A DNA stretch of 64,000 nucleotides from Lateolabrax maculatus (taxonomy: Eukaryota; Chordata; Actinopteri; Acropomatiformes; Lateolabracidae), in NCBI GenBank assembly GCA_031216445.1, contig CM062210.1, positions 2,157,501 to 2,221,500 of the forward strand, in the 5' to 3' direction. Under the pieces are notes generated by a model. It had not been told where the DNA came from, did not search any database, and saw only the letters and a program-made list of their open reading frames with translations. A program made the translations under genes and the position numbers. Below, in pieces: positions 25,221 to 36,600 of the stretch (position 1 is its first letter; each line of letters begins with the position of its first letter).

Positions 25221-25489
25221 TATTATCATCTTGGTACTTCATCAGTTTGAATTGGATGTTTCTTATTTTGATTCTAGTGCAGATAAAGTACCTGAGCCTC
25301 TGTGCTGATACCAAAATACCTTAAAGAATATAAACATGTTTTTCTACAAAACTCAAAAGTTTCCAGTGGCCAAGTTTACATGCACGAAAAGTGACCATGT
25401 GACGTTCAGCTGTGGCCACATCTCTGAAAGAAACAAATGACTTGGTAACAGCATATGAATGTTCGTCAAGAAAGTTTAATCTCGCTCAC

Positions 25490-25550
<61 letters not shown>

Positions 25551-26241
25551 AGAGGGGAACACCGGCGTGCAGTGTCTGCTGTGTGGAAACAGGTTCGCCA
25601 GCGTGAAGAACATGATCAAACACCAGGAGAAGGCTCATGCTGACGAAGTGCGGCAACACAAGGAGAGAGCCAGAGCAGGTGAGTGTGGGTGAATCACTGA
25701 ACAGTAATGGATCATCTAACAACAGCAGCAGAGCCCAGCACTACGACACGTCTCGCCACAGTCATCGGTCAGAAACGTAAATTCATTTCATGTTCAGTTT
25801 CCCTGTTTGGTAACTTCCTGTCGTTTCTGTGTGTGAGCAGTAGTCCTCCTGGCTTCCAGTCATCCCGTGGCCTTCGTCCAGAGCAAACTCTCCCAGGAAA
25901 ACAAAGATTTGGATTCCATCCCCGAAGGCGAGCCACCCAACCCCGAACCCGCCACTCCAAACCCTAAATCCACAGCGCCACCCGCGGCCACCGACACCAC
26001 AGCTGACGCCGCCGCCACCGAAACCATCATCCAGGACTTCAAAGCGGATCCCGCTCCCACCACTATCACCGCCAACGACCAGGTGACCTTCGAACCCGAC
26101 CAGGAGCAGACCATCAACTCGGACACGCTCCACGCTCTGGTGGAGCAGCTGCGGCCGCCGCCCTCCCCCACCCAGAGCCTGGAGCAGATCGTCATCATCA
26201 GGACGGTGGACAACGGCGAACAGAACCCTCCCCAGCAGTGA
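22160..26241 (+). CDS. mynn: myoneurin, BTB / C2H2 zinc-finger protein
   Basis: Coding exons 22160-22425, 22517-23472, 24091-24250, 24703-24881, 24987-25079, 25553-25678 and 25841-26241 join in frame to 2181 nt, 726 aa. Residues about 1-113 form a BTB/POZ dimerisation domain ([32 protein letters not shown]). About 231-253 and 293-316 are Arg-Gly-rich runs; about 318-353 is acidic. Residues 358-582 hold eight C2H2 fingers. Finger cores such as [31 protein letters not shown] and SSTLTYH match the myoneurin finger order, with TGEKP linkers. The tail is Pro/Thr/Ala-rich. Myoneurin is a nuclear DNA-binding protein of muscle; target genes are not predictable here. Synteny with lrrc34/lrrc31 supports the name. 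Human MYNN is about 610 aa and, as I recall it, lacks the RG runs. ZBTB24, another BTB protein with an AT-hook, is the main alternative and fits worse. Confidence 0.9.
24251..24692 (+). repeat. (ATT)n after donor and (GT)n before acceptor, one mynn intron
   Basis: This intron starts GTACATT followed by an (ATT)n run to about 24278, and near its end has (GT)n at 24661-24692 only 10 bp before the acceptor CTCTGTACAG. The GT run occupies the usual polypyrimidine-tract position. Confidence 0.85.
25168..25221 (+). repeat. (ATT)n in mynn intron
   Basis: About 17 ATT units with one interruption, in the intron before the 25553 exon. Confidence 0.9.
25490..25548 (+). repeat. (GT)n at acceptor of the last zinc-finger exon
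   Basis: About 28 GT units run directly into the acceptor TGTGCGCAG|AGGGGAAC at 25552/25553. There is no separate pyrimidine tract. The following exon is 126 nt and phase 1 at both ends, so skipping would delete finger eight without a frameshift. Confidence 0.85.
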
Positions 26242-27660
26242 GGCCCGAGCCAAACCGGAACATTTTCACTTTTAACACACAGTCAGCGCTCCCATCCAGG
26301 TTTATATCCCCATATAATAGCATTATATCCCCATTATATCGGTAATAAAAACATTATATCCACCCAGAGGTGACATCAGGGAACCCAGTCAGACAATTAA
26401 AGGAATCTGAATTTACCTCCTTGGCCATAGTTCTTGGTCCCCTGAGTGTTATATTTTTAGAAGAACCAGGAACTATCGGGGTGGAATTTGCTGTAGGAAG
26501 TGATTCTCTGTCTGTCGAACACAAAATCTCGAGGCTGCTACAACCTGTGTGCACTCAAACATCAGAGTTGTTTCAACAGTAAAGTATCTACACCACAATG
26601 ATGATTTTGTTGATTTGTCATGTCCGAAAGAGCTAGTTGCTAAATCTTCATCAGGGATGCACTGATCCAGCATGCTGGTGCCAATACAGACCATAATAAG
26701 AGGTTTGGGACAGTTTTTTTTTGTCATTTTTCTACGTAAAAAAAGGGGAATTTTTAAATAAATTCCACTGGGAGATTGAAATTTGTGGGTGGAAAATAGA
26801 GCACTGCTGTGGCATCACCTAATACCCTGAGATGAAGTATCAGAATCTGTGTCGGGGAGGAAAAATCGGATCAGTGCATCCCTGAACTTCACAGCTTTTA
26901 GTTTAGTTTCAGTTTAGTTTCGAAAAATCTGAGCCGTGTGTTTCTTCCATCGCTCAGCTCACGTCACTCTGAATACCAGCTTCAGCTAAATGGTAAAAAC
27001 GTGTCCGACGACCACCCCCCCCCTTCACTTTTTTCTTCCATTGTGGCGTTAAAGTTTCCAACTTTACCAGCCACTTGAATTCCACTACTTTACTGAGATA
27101 AAACTTGATACTAACAACAGTTTCTCAGACGTCGACGTGCGCCTGGAGTTACTTCTCTGTTGCAGCTTTGTTTGGATGAATAATCAATGTAAAGAAAAGT
27201 TTATCAGACCTGGATGTTGATTTAAAAAATATGTAATGGGACATTCAGTACAACTCTTGCATTGTTTTAATAGGTTATAGTTAGTGGGAGCCTCGTTATC
27301 GCCATGAGATATGATTTTATTTATGTTTCATCTTTGTGTTTGACATGTGATGGTGGCTTTTTTAATGTGAACATAGCCCTGTTAATGCAAACCAAGGTTT
27401 TTGTTTCTGTGTAATATAGTTAATTTGTTTTTTAAAGCAGCTGTTTTAGGTCTTAGCAGAAGTGTTTGTGCTTCAGGTTTGAAAACTGCATTATATACAG
27501 TATTAATGTCAACTTGAAAGTAGCTGTTTTTTTGTTTTATGCTTTCTTTATTTTTTATGTTGGATAAAACATCTGCATTACTTGTACAGAAATGTGTATC
27601 ACATATACAAGTTCACTACTGTATAATAACTGTACAACAGAAAAATAAAAGATAGAAGAG
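26242..27660 (+). other. mynn: mynn 3' UTR with polyadenylation signal
   Basis: After the TGA (26239-26241) no coding frame follows. AATAAA at 27644-27649 is the best downstream poly(A) signal, which implies a 3' UTR of about 1.4 kb. A hAT-type MITE is inserted at 26652-26884. An earlier weak AATAAA occurs near 26344, so a short form is possible. Confidence 0.55.
26652..26884. mobile_element. 233-bp hAT-type MITE
   Basis: The termini are perfect 17-bp inverted repeats, CAGGGATGCACTGATCC. The flanking octamers ATCTTCAT and AACTTCAC match at six of eight positions, as expected for an aged 8-bp hAT target duplication. No ORF. It lies within the presumed mynn 3' UTR. Confidence 0.85.
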
Positions 27661-28350
27661 ACAATCACATGTGTGTTTGTCTCAGTGACTGTTGCAGATG
27701 CCAAGTTGAGAAAAATAAATGATTATTGCTTATAGTCACATAAGGTGTTCATATTCTGTCCAAAGCTGCTTCAAAGTTTTCTTTCAGTATCCACTTTTAT
27801 TTATTTTCTGACCCTGTTTTTGTTTTTGAAAACCATCATCTGTTAAGCAGCATAATAATTTGGCACATTTATTTCAGTTTAAAACTCCTCATATTTAGTA
27901 GAAAATAATGCTAAAAAGGTCCTGGAGATGACGGTGTAATTGAAACAGAACAAGTAAAGAAGACTTGATTTGTAAGTTTAGTTTCAGAATGGCAGCGGGA
28001 ATTGTTTTTGCCAAAATATTAAATACAGTGAAAAAAAGATAACATGACAACAAAAGAATATACTGTACATTCAAACAAACAAAGAAATAAAGACTGAGAA
28101 AATAAAACACTTATTAAATGAGTTAAATAACTGTTTCAGGACATTTTGTGGTTCTCAAAGAAAGCAAAACACAAATTTCTGATATAAATTGCAGCAAATT
28201 TACGTTTGATACATAAAATGTCACTCTCCAAATTATAAATAATTAATAAAAAAGAGCAATATGGTGAACAGAAGGATTATTATGTGGAGAAATGAGAATT
28301 ATCTCCTGTTGAAGCTGAATTTAAAGTTTTGTTCGCGGGTTTTTGTCCTT
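27661..28350. other. intergenic, mynn to lrrc34
   Basis: AT-rich sequence without recognisable genes or repeats up to the short GC-richer lrrc34 promoter. Confidence 0.5.
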
Positions 28351-28351
28351 C

Positions 28352-28386
28352 GCGCGCCGCCATCTTCCCTTGTTTCCATAGCAACT
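28352..28386 (+). promoter_or_regulatory. lrrc34: lrrc34 promoter: YY1-like site and RFX X-box
   Basis: GCCGCCATCTTCCC (reverse of the YY1 core AAGATGGCGGC) is followed at 28372-28385 by GTTTCCATAGCAAC, two inverted half-sites separated by AT, which is a near-ideal X-box for RFX factors. X-boxes close to the start site mark ciliary genes in animals. It lies 25 bp upstream of the chosen ATG and argues against a longer N-terminus. Confidence 0.65.
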
Positions 28387-28410
28387 CAAACTATTAGTTG
28401 CTATAAAACG

Positions 28411-31400
28411 ATGAGCAGCGAATTTATTTCAGAGTTTTACGCTTCTGTCTGCGCAGAGCACGAGATACAAATAAATCCGCACGTTTCACAAGTGTTGGGG
28501 GAGACGCCGGTGACGGAGTGAGTGACTGAATGTAAAAAATCAAACCAGTAAAAGTTTTTAAAAACATTTTAACCAACAGCGAACTGTCAAGATTACGCTA
28601 AGCTAATCGGAGCTAATGCTGCCTTCAGGTGCTGCTGACTGATGTCGAGATTTTTGGTGTCAACATCTCAGTTTAGAAATACTCCGTTAGTGTGGAAGTC
28701 TGCATTTAACATTTTACTTTGTAGTAAAAGTAGATATTAGCAGCAGTGGTAGAAGGTAACTAAGTAACTCTGCTAAGGTTACGATTTTGATGTTTTTGTA
28801 TTTGTTACTTGAGTATTTCCATGTATTTCTGCAGCTTTAGAGGTAAATATTGGACTTTATTTCTCCACTTCATTTATTTGACAGCCATAGTTACTTTGCT
28901 GATAAAGATTTTACTTTAAAGACATGATCAACAAAGTAAAGTAATAAAGTAGTTAAAATTAGCTCCACTTCAACCAACAAGTATTTTTTCTTTTTTAGGT
29001 TAGACTTTGTGCAAATAAATGACCAAAAACATACATCACATGCTTGCTTCTGCTTTTACTTCTGGACTTAATTACATGCAGTCATTTGTGTTATTTCCAT
29101 TCAAAATCTTTAGTGGTAGGTGTTAACGCCTCAAACTTGCACCTGAAGGCAGCACGTGTGTCTGCTCATGAAATCAATGAAGTTTTGTTGCTGTGTGTTT
29201 TGCAGTGATTTCACCTTAAAACTGACAGGAAACAACCGCCTGAGACACGTTCAGCGACTTGATGACGAAGACGCTCTTGCTCTCTCAAAGTGTCTGAGAA
29301 ACATCAAGTGTGTCACAGGTGAGCAGTCCGGTTCAGGTGAACACCTTTACTAGAACATTTTTTAAACAATTTAAAACTTGTTTCCTTTGTCTCAACAGGT
29401 CTTGATGTCAGGTACAATAACATAACAGATGAAGGGGTTGGACACCTAGCTGACTTCTTACAGGTAAGCAGGCGTGATGGGGGGTCAGACAAGAGAAAAA
29501 AAACATGTTCTTTGTACTCCATGTTGTTTTTCCTCATATTTCATTTTATTTATGTGCCAGTTGTGATTTATGTTTAACGTCCTGTTTGCACCGAGCAGGA
29601 CGGATCAGCTCTGCAGTCTCTGGACCTGACGTTCAACGACATCCAGGCAGATGGAGCTGAAGTTCTCGCCAAGAGCCTGCAGGTTCATATTTATCTCTCT
29701 CTAACACACACACACACACTAATTATAGACATCCTTCCTGCATACTTTTACTTATTGTCAACAAATCCCCAGAAAAGGCCAAAACCAATAAAGTGTTAGT
29801 CCGTCTCTCAACACTTCCTGACTTGTGGCTCTCAGCTCCGAGCCCATTGGTTCCTACTGAAGACGTACATCTTTAAAAACACCTCACAGATATATACTTT
29901 AATTTCTAAAACAGCGGCTCACTCTTGCTTTTATCAAACAGGAAGAGATGTGTTGGGGACTATTTTCCCCAGCGGATTAATCCACATTTGGTGCTCTGGT
30001 TAATATTTGGGGCAGCAGGATGTTGTGTGTGGGGTTGAGTAGAAATAAACTACAGTGTGTGTAAAGAGGAATAAGATAAGTCAGGCTTTGGATACACACG
30101 TACTAATTGCTAGTGTTGGTTTTGGTTACTTTTCACCTCTGCCTTAAGATTTGAAATGTCAGTAATATTCTCTCTCTCTCTGCAGCGTAACAGCACCTTG
30201 CTCGCTCTCAGACTGTCAGGAAACAAGATCGGGAACAGAGGAGCCATGCACCTGGCCGGCATGCTGCAGGTGAACAACACCCTGAGGGAGCTGGAGGTGG
30301 CTGACTGCGACCTGGTAAACAATAACTCCTTTGATTTTACATCCATATTCTTAAAGTCAGCTTGGTTGTCAGAGGCCAGTGTCTCTGACCCTACGTCTGT
30401 CCCCTGCAGGCCACTCAGAGTGTGATAGCGTTGACCATCGTGTTGAAAAGCAACGCGACTCTTTGTTCTGTTGATATCAGCCGGCCACTTCTCTTCAGCC
30501 ACCAGGTACAAGCACACACGGCATCACACTGGTGTGTTATATACGTGTGTGTGTGTGTGTGTATAAAAAATAAAATAAATCTGGTTTTACTGCCTTTTCT
30601 TCAGTTTCTATCACATTTGATATATAATACAAGGTGGTGTAACCTGAAGCTCTCTGTGTGGCTCTCAGGAGGAGTGGGCGGTGCACTTGTCTGAGATGCT
30701 GGTGGTGAACAGCAGCCTGGTGGAGCTCCACCTGGGGAAGATGGGGATGACCAACACCGGGATGGAGAGGCTGACCGAAGGCCTGAGGCTAAACCACAGC
30801 CTGCGCTACCTGGACCTGCGCTGGTAGGAATAAATACATTCTGAAATCCTCTGAAAACCAGCTGGTGAATTTTACGAATCTGCTACTCTCACCGCTTGCT
30901 TCCTCTTGATCTTTGTTTACCTGCAGTAACCGTGTGACTCGCGACGGCGCCTTTCATCTTGCCGCGGTGCTGAAGCAGAACCCGACCCTGGAGATCATAG
31001 ATCTGTCGTCCAATCGGATCGAGGATGACGGTGCCGTGTTCCTGAGTGAGGCGGTCGCCTGGCCAGGCAGCGCCCTGAGAGAGTGAGTCGGACACACTCA
31101 GACAAACTGCAACTACAAGGTATCCATTAAGACGTTAAAGGGACATTCCACCATCTGGCTACAGGCACATTTTCTCAAACTGTGTTGAACTTTGGGCCAC
31201 CAAGGCGGTTCAGGGAAGTCCAGGGAAGTTGCTCCAAACCTCTCTGGCTTCTGATCCCCTTTAAATGAAGTAATGTCGACTTGTGGCCCCCATCACCTTA
31301 GTTTGGTCATGGGCTGTGAGCACTTTGTAAGATTTGTCTTACTTTTAAAGGGCTTTATTTTCTATTATCAGACTCCACTAGAGCAGCTGGAGGTTTTTAC

Positions 31401-31925
31401 ATGACACCTACAAACACTGTGTCTCTCTGTCTGTCAGGCTGTCTGTCAGCAGTAACGACATCAGGACGGAGGGTCTGCTGTCTTTGACTCGGGCTATGAC
31501 AGTGAACACAACCCTGGACCACATCTATATCTGGGGAAACCACCTGGAGGAGCCGGTCTGTCAGGTAACACACACACACACACAGACACACACACATATA
31601 TTCTACACATCCTGTCACCCTGCTGAAGTGTAGCAGACTCTACCTCATACTTAATGTGTATATCCTGCTCCCCCTTCAGGCCTTCAGAGAGCTGATCGCC
31701 AGCGGCCGCCTGCCTCCGGAGCAGACCGACGTTAGTGCGTACGAGGTGGACGGTCGGGTGTTTCTCGCTGAGGTCTTCCACGGTTTGAGGAAACACTATA
31801 ACAGGAGAAACGGCTCCGGTACAGACACGTCCTCTGACACTGCACCAGAGCACGCTGCCAGCCCAGACTCCAGCATCCCACCACACATTGAGAGCCAGCA
31901 GCTTGTTCCACTGCAGTCCTGCTAG
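28411..31925 (+). CDS. lrrc34: leucine-rich repeat-containing protein 34
   Basis: Exons 28411-28517, 29206-29318, 29399-29463, 29599-29682, 30186-30314, 30410-30505, 30669-30823, 30927-31082, 31438-31564 and 31680-31925 join to 1278 nt, 425 aa, close to the human protein's length. The body is eight or nine ribonuclease-inhibitor-type LRRs of about 28 residues (LDVRYNNITDEG, LDLTFNDIQADG, LRLSGNKIGNRG, LDLRCNRVTRDG, IDLSSNRIEDDG, LSVSSNDIRTEG). A short N-terminus precedes them and a Ser/Pro-rich tail ends in QSC. The family is a curved protein-binding scaffold; LRRC34 has been linked to testis, ciliated and pluripotent cells. The X-box upstream fits a ciliary role. An in-frame ATG at 28261 exists, but the frame would run through the promoter elements. 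The 29682 donor (GTTCAT) is weak, and (CA)n follows the 31564 donor. Confidence 0.9.
28744..29000 (+). repeat. CAGTGGTRGAA MITE-family fragment in lrrc34 intron 1
   Basis: It begins CAGCAGTGGTAGAAGGTAAC and carries the GTTACTTGAGTATTTCCATG block shared with the 15.9- and 17.5-kb copies. The right terminus is not clear. Confidence 0.55.
31083..31437 (+). repeat. repeat-like insert in lrrc34 intron
   Basis: TTAAAGGGACATTCCACC at about 31134 resembles the ends of TTAA-flanked fish MITEs, and a TTTTAAAGGGC near 31345 could be the other end. The arms are not convincingly inverted, so this is tentative. Confidence 0.35.
31565..31604 (+). repeat. (CA)n right after lrrc34 donor
   Basis: The intron starts GTAACACACACACACACACA and continues CA-rich to about 31597. 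CA repeats just downstream of a 5' splice site are classic hnRNP L binding positions. Confidence 0.85.
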
Positions 31926-32950
31926 GCTCTCATTAACCTCAGAACCTCTTCACATCCACCAGCATCCCAACAGACTCACAGACCGACTTAACAACTGAAA
32001 TTCATACACTCGTCAAAAGAACAAAATATAAAAAATGCAAATGTGCCAAAAGAAATAAGTAATGAAACTAAAATAAGCCTTCTGAACAATAAACTGTTGT
32101 TTGTGAGATTTTCTTTTAATTAAAGGTGCATCCAAAATATATACCCTGTCTTATTTACATTTAAATGTTAAGTGCATAGATTTAACGGTGCATAATGTAG
32201 ATTTAAGATACAGATTTAAGGTTGTAAAAGTAACCTGAGCATGCACATTAGTGTTAAATTATTCCAGTTTTAAATGAATAATATGCCGGAATAGTAGGTT
32301 TTGTTGTAGAAAGAGTTTTTACAGTGGAACACAGATTATTTAATTTAACATTAATCGTTAAACAAAAACATATTTAAATATTTATGTTAATTCCAGCCAC
32401 ATCAGCCAGACAGTTCTGTTGTTTTAACCAAATGTGAGGATTTTAGAAAAAAATTAGGTTTTATAGAATTACTAAATTTACAGTTTAAGATTCTTCACAA
32501 CAAAACTATTTCACATCAGGTGACATGATATTAGTACCAACTCAGTAAAATCTATTTTCATTATAAAATGTATCAAAACTAAACAAGAATTTATCCCTTC
32601 CTTAGTTACATCTGGGTTCTTTTTTTTCTCTAAAACAATTTGCCCAATTTGAAACATGTTCAAGCTCTAAAAAGTACCAAAAATATTTTTCATATTTTTC
32701 CAGACTTTCTAGACCCGAGAATAGATCCTTATCAAATCCACAATTTGTTTTATTGTGCCCCATATTTAAAAAAACAAATTGATCAAAATATTAGAAGACT
32801 AGCCCGTGACTGTTACAAGATTCAGTCATGTTTAAATCTCAGAGTGCAATAAGTGAGTGCTGGTAATATTTTAATTCAGATGTCCTTCATTAGTGACCTG
32901 TGATATCAGATCAGTATCCTTCCCTCCAGCATCTTCAGGATTCTGACTCC
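31926..32950. other. lrrc34 / lrrc31 convergent 3' region
   Basis: AATAAA at 32088-32093 is a likely lrrc34 poly(A) signal; on the minus strand TTTATT near 32746-32752 could end lrrc31. The rest is AT-rich. No LRR exon lies here, so an lrriq4 gene, which sits between LRRC34 and LRRC31 in human, is absent. Confidence 0.6.
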
Positions 32951-33648
32951 CTACTCCTCAGAACGACCCTCCTCTGGACTCTCCTGACCTGTCGCCTTAA
33001 ACACTGGCGCTGCGTCTGTATTTGGAGGATCCCACTCCAGCAGGACGCTCCTCTTCCTCAGGCTGTGGCTCAGCCGCTCTCTGTCCTGAGAGCTGATCGT
33101 CCACCGCTGCACCGCCAGGCGAGTCAGCGCAGGTAGTCGAGGCAGAGCGCAGAGCAGCGCCGGCAGCCAGGCCGAGCAGGGGGCAGAGGTCGAAGGTCGT
33201 AGGCTGAGGTCGACGTCCTCCAGAGAGCCCAGGCCTCCTGCTGCGAACAGGGCCGACCAGCCATCGTCACCCGCCGAGCCGTTGTAGGACAAATCCAGCG
33301 CCTGTAGAGAGGACAGACAGCCACGTCTGCACACGGCAGCTGGACAAAGATGGACGACCAATCAATGATAATTGATCAACAATAATAAAGAATAAAGCAG
33401 AATTAATGCAACTAAATCTACAGTACATAAATGTATGTTTTGTTGTATTTTGATGTCAAAAAACTGTGTGTGTGTGTGTGTGTGTGTTACCTAGGTGACG
33501 CAGGTCATCAGTGGTGAGCTCACAGCTGCTGAGGCGGAGCTCCAGGATGACCGACGGCGTCAAAGCGTCCAGGAGCAGCGATAAACGACCGCCAACCACT
33601 TTACACCAGGAAACATCCACACTGCGCAGGTACGGCACGGCCAGAGCT

Positions 33649-33687
<39 letters not shown>

Positions 33688-36600
33688 AGTGAGGACATCT
33701 GAGATACATAACCTTCTCGACGCTGTACAGTTTGATACTACACCAGACTCAAGGCACAAAAGCCAGATTTTTACCCATTTTTGCTTGAATAACAATCAAG
33801 CAGGTTAGTCCAGAGTTAATGAAGGGCAGCCTGGGACACTTACTGGTGTTAAAATATGTATAAAATAAACAGAAATCCAACATTTCTTTCAGTATTTAGA
33901 ATAAGAAAGTGCATTACAAAATAAATGTTTACAAAATGATTAATAAGTGGATGAATGTCATCCCTTCCTTTTGTTAAGATTGGACAAATTGTGATTCCCT
34001 TCTTGGTTTTTTTTCTTGGTATTTTGCTTTTGTGCTTTTTTTGGGCCACATGTATTTAAAAATGAGATAAAAATGGCTTCTTTGCTTTATAAAATGACTG
34101 TACTCTAACTAGCTGTAGTACTAGTTACAGTAGTATCAGTACTCCTGTTGGTAGTTGTGGTACTAGCTCTAGCAGTATCAGTACGTGCGTACCGAGAGCA
34201 GTGAAGGACTCCTCGCTCAGGCGGCAGCTGTTGAGCGGCAGGCGCCTCATCTGTGTCAGAGGGAGGGCGGAGACCAGCGTGTGGACCACGCCCCCTGCCT
34301 CCTTATTGGACGACACGTCGAGCTCTGTCAGTGCCGTCACAGAGGGGAGCCCCTGGACTGGAGACAAGGAGTCACATGACTGCTGCAGGTACCTGCTGAT
34401 CCTCGCAGCTCACAGAGATTCAGTTCAGTCTGAGGTTTGAGATTCACACACACACTGACTCACCCAGGGCCTCCAGATCGGTGTGTGTGAGACAGCAGAG
34501 GTGAAGGTCGAGGCTCTCCAGGTGTGTGAGGTGAGCCAGGTGGAGGGTGAGGCGGTCCAGTCCTCCAGCCAGACCTTTGTTGCAGGACAGGTCCAACTCT
34601 CGCACTGAGGGGAGGCAGCGGAGCGAACCACCTGCAGGACAGACCAGAATTTACCAGACAAGATCTAACGTAAATGTACAAAATATTCCTACTCCTAATC
34701 TCCTACTGAGAGCATCGAGGTCGTCTGCCGTCAGACCGCAGGCCTGTAATCGAAGCGTGGTGAGGGAGGCGGCGTGAGAGAGAGAGGAGGCCAGCTCTCG
34801 GAAGCCGCCAGCATCACCTTCCTGTGTGAGCTGAGGATTACAGGAGACGTCCAACACGCCGAGTCTGGGCAGAACAGACACGATTCCACCTGGGGAGGGG
34901 GGGCAGACACAGCACAGAGTGGAGGATATAACATCTACACATGTTCTGTGGGTGTTCTCCTGTGGCATTATGGGAAATGTAGGAAATCTGAAATAGAAGT
35001 AGATAAATAAGACTGCCATATCTACTAACCTTTCCTTCCTTATAAAAGTGTATATAAGTTAAAGTCAGTACCCAGTACAGTAGCATCAGCTGCAGTTAGC
35101 TGGCAGGCCACCAGGTGGAGCTCCCTCAGTGGTGGGTGGAGTTTACCCAGCAGGCTTTGCAAAGCGCCACCCCCAACGCCACTGTTCCAGGATAAATCGA
35201 GGATCTCCAAGAGAGGGATGCAGCCGAGAGCTTCACCTACACAAACAACTCCAAATTACTTGCAATATAATCCATGAATTTCTTGACTAAAATAAAAATA
35301 ACATTAGCATGGAGGAAAATAGTGTAATACCAATCCATCACATTTATTCAGTCCAATTTATCTTCCAAAGCATTTGCTCAGGTTACAAGTTTCCAAATTT
35401 GGAGTATAAACAATAACTTAAAAATGATTTTTTAAATTTATTTAATTTTATAGAGAAACGTGCTGCTTGCATGCGGTGTGAATCTGGAGTTACGACCCAC
35501 CCAGTGCAGCAACGTCATCAGCGCTCAGCCTACAGCTGCAGAGCCTCAGCGCTCGGATCCCGGCCACATGCTGGAGGTGGGACGTCAGCGCTTTCAGACA
35601 ACCGCCAATCAGCTCGTTCCAGGAGACGTCCACCTCCTCCAGCTGAGGGAGAAACTGGAGCAACGTCGCTGAGGAAGAGGAGGGCAGACAAGAGCGATGT
35701 CGTCAACAAACGTGGAGGGCAGATAGACACTTAGAGCTCATTTGTGTGATTTATGTCATGTAAACCCCAAAACTGAAAAATCTTATTTGATTTATATTGG
35801 AGTTTAAATCAGAGTAACCATGGCCACCTAGCTCCAGCAGGTCTGTAGCAGTGAGGTCACAGTGAGCCAGGCTGAGGCTCCTGCTGTCGGCTTTCTTCCC
35901 CAACCTCTGCAGGAAAACACACAGTCGACCCCAGCCGACGTCACGCTCGCTCTCCGCTGCCTCGGCAACACCTGGAACACAAACGCAGTACACACATTTG
36001 ACTGAATCAGGCTTCATTTGTTTTACCGTTTGCCTTTAAAGGAGAGGTTCACACTCTGCCAGGTCTGTCTTAAAAACAACACCCCCACTGTGATATCAAA
36101 GAGATCCCTTCCTGACGCGATTCTAACGTAGTGAGAGACAAAATCCACAATCAACATTTAAAAATTCAACAGTGAAGCTTCAGGGATCTGAGTTAAACAA
36201 ATCAACAGAGTATCTTCTTTTGAGTATAAAGTTTCCTCTTCTTGCTGAGCTGTTGTGGAGGGATCGAAACACAAGACTGAAACCTCATTTTAAGATAAGA
36301 CAAGATAAGATGATCCTTTATCGATCCTCAGAGGAGTAATTCAGGTGTTGCAGCAGCACAAGGACAGAAATAAATACAGATAAACAGAGAAAAGTTAAAA
36401 AACAAACTGATAATTAGAAGTACATGAAATAAGAATACTACCACTACAACTAATACTGCAATACTATCTCAAGTGAAGCGTACTATGACAGCGTACACCA
36501 GAATACTATTTATACTTAGTTTGTTAGTATTTATATAGAAATGAGACATAGAACATAATGTAATAAAACAGTAACATATTATAGTATGGGATATAAAAAA

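Noticed and set aside
28261..28410. Upstream in-frame ATG extending lrrc34 by 50 residues.
   Set aside because: The extension would translate the X-box and YY1 promoter motifs and has no LRR-family likeness; ATG at 28411 is preferred.
32640..32852. 70-codon frame between lrrc34 and lrrc31.
   Set aside because: AT-rich chance frame in the 3' intergenic region; not an lrriq4 exon since it has no LRR pattern.
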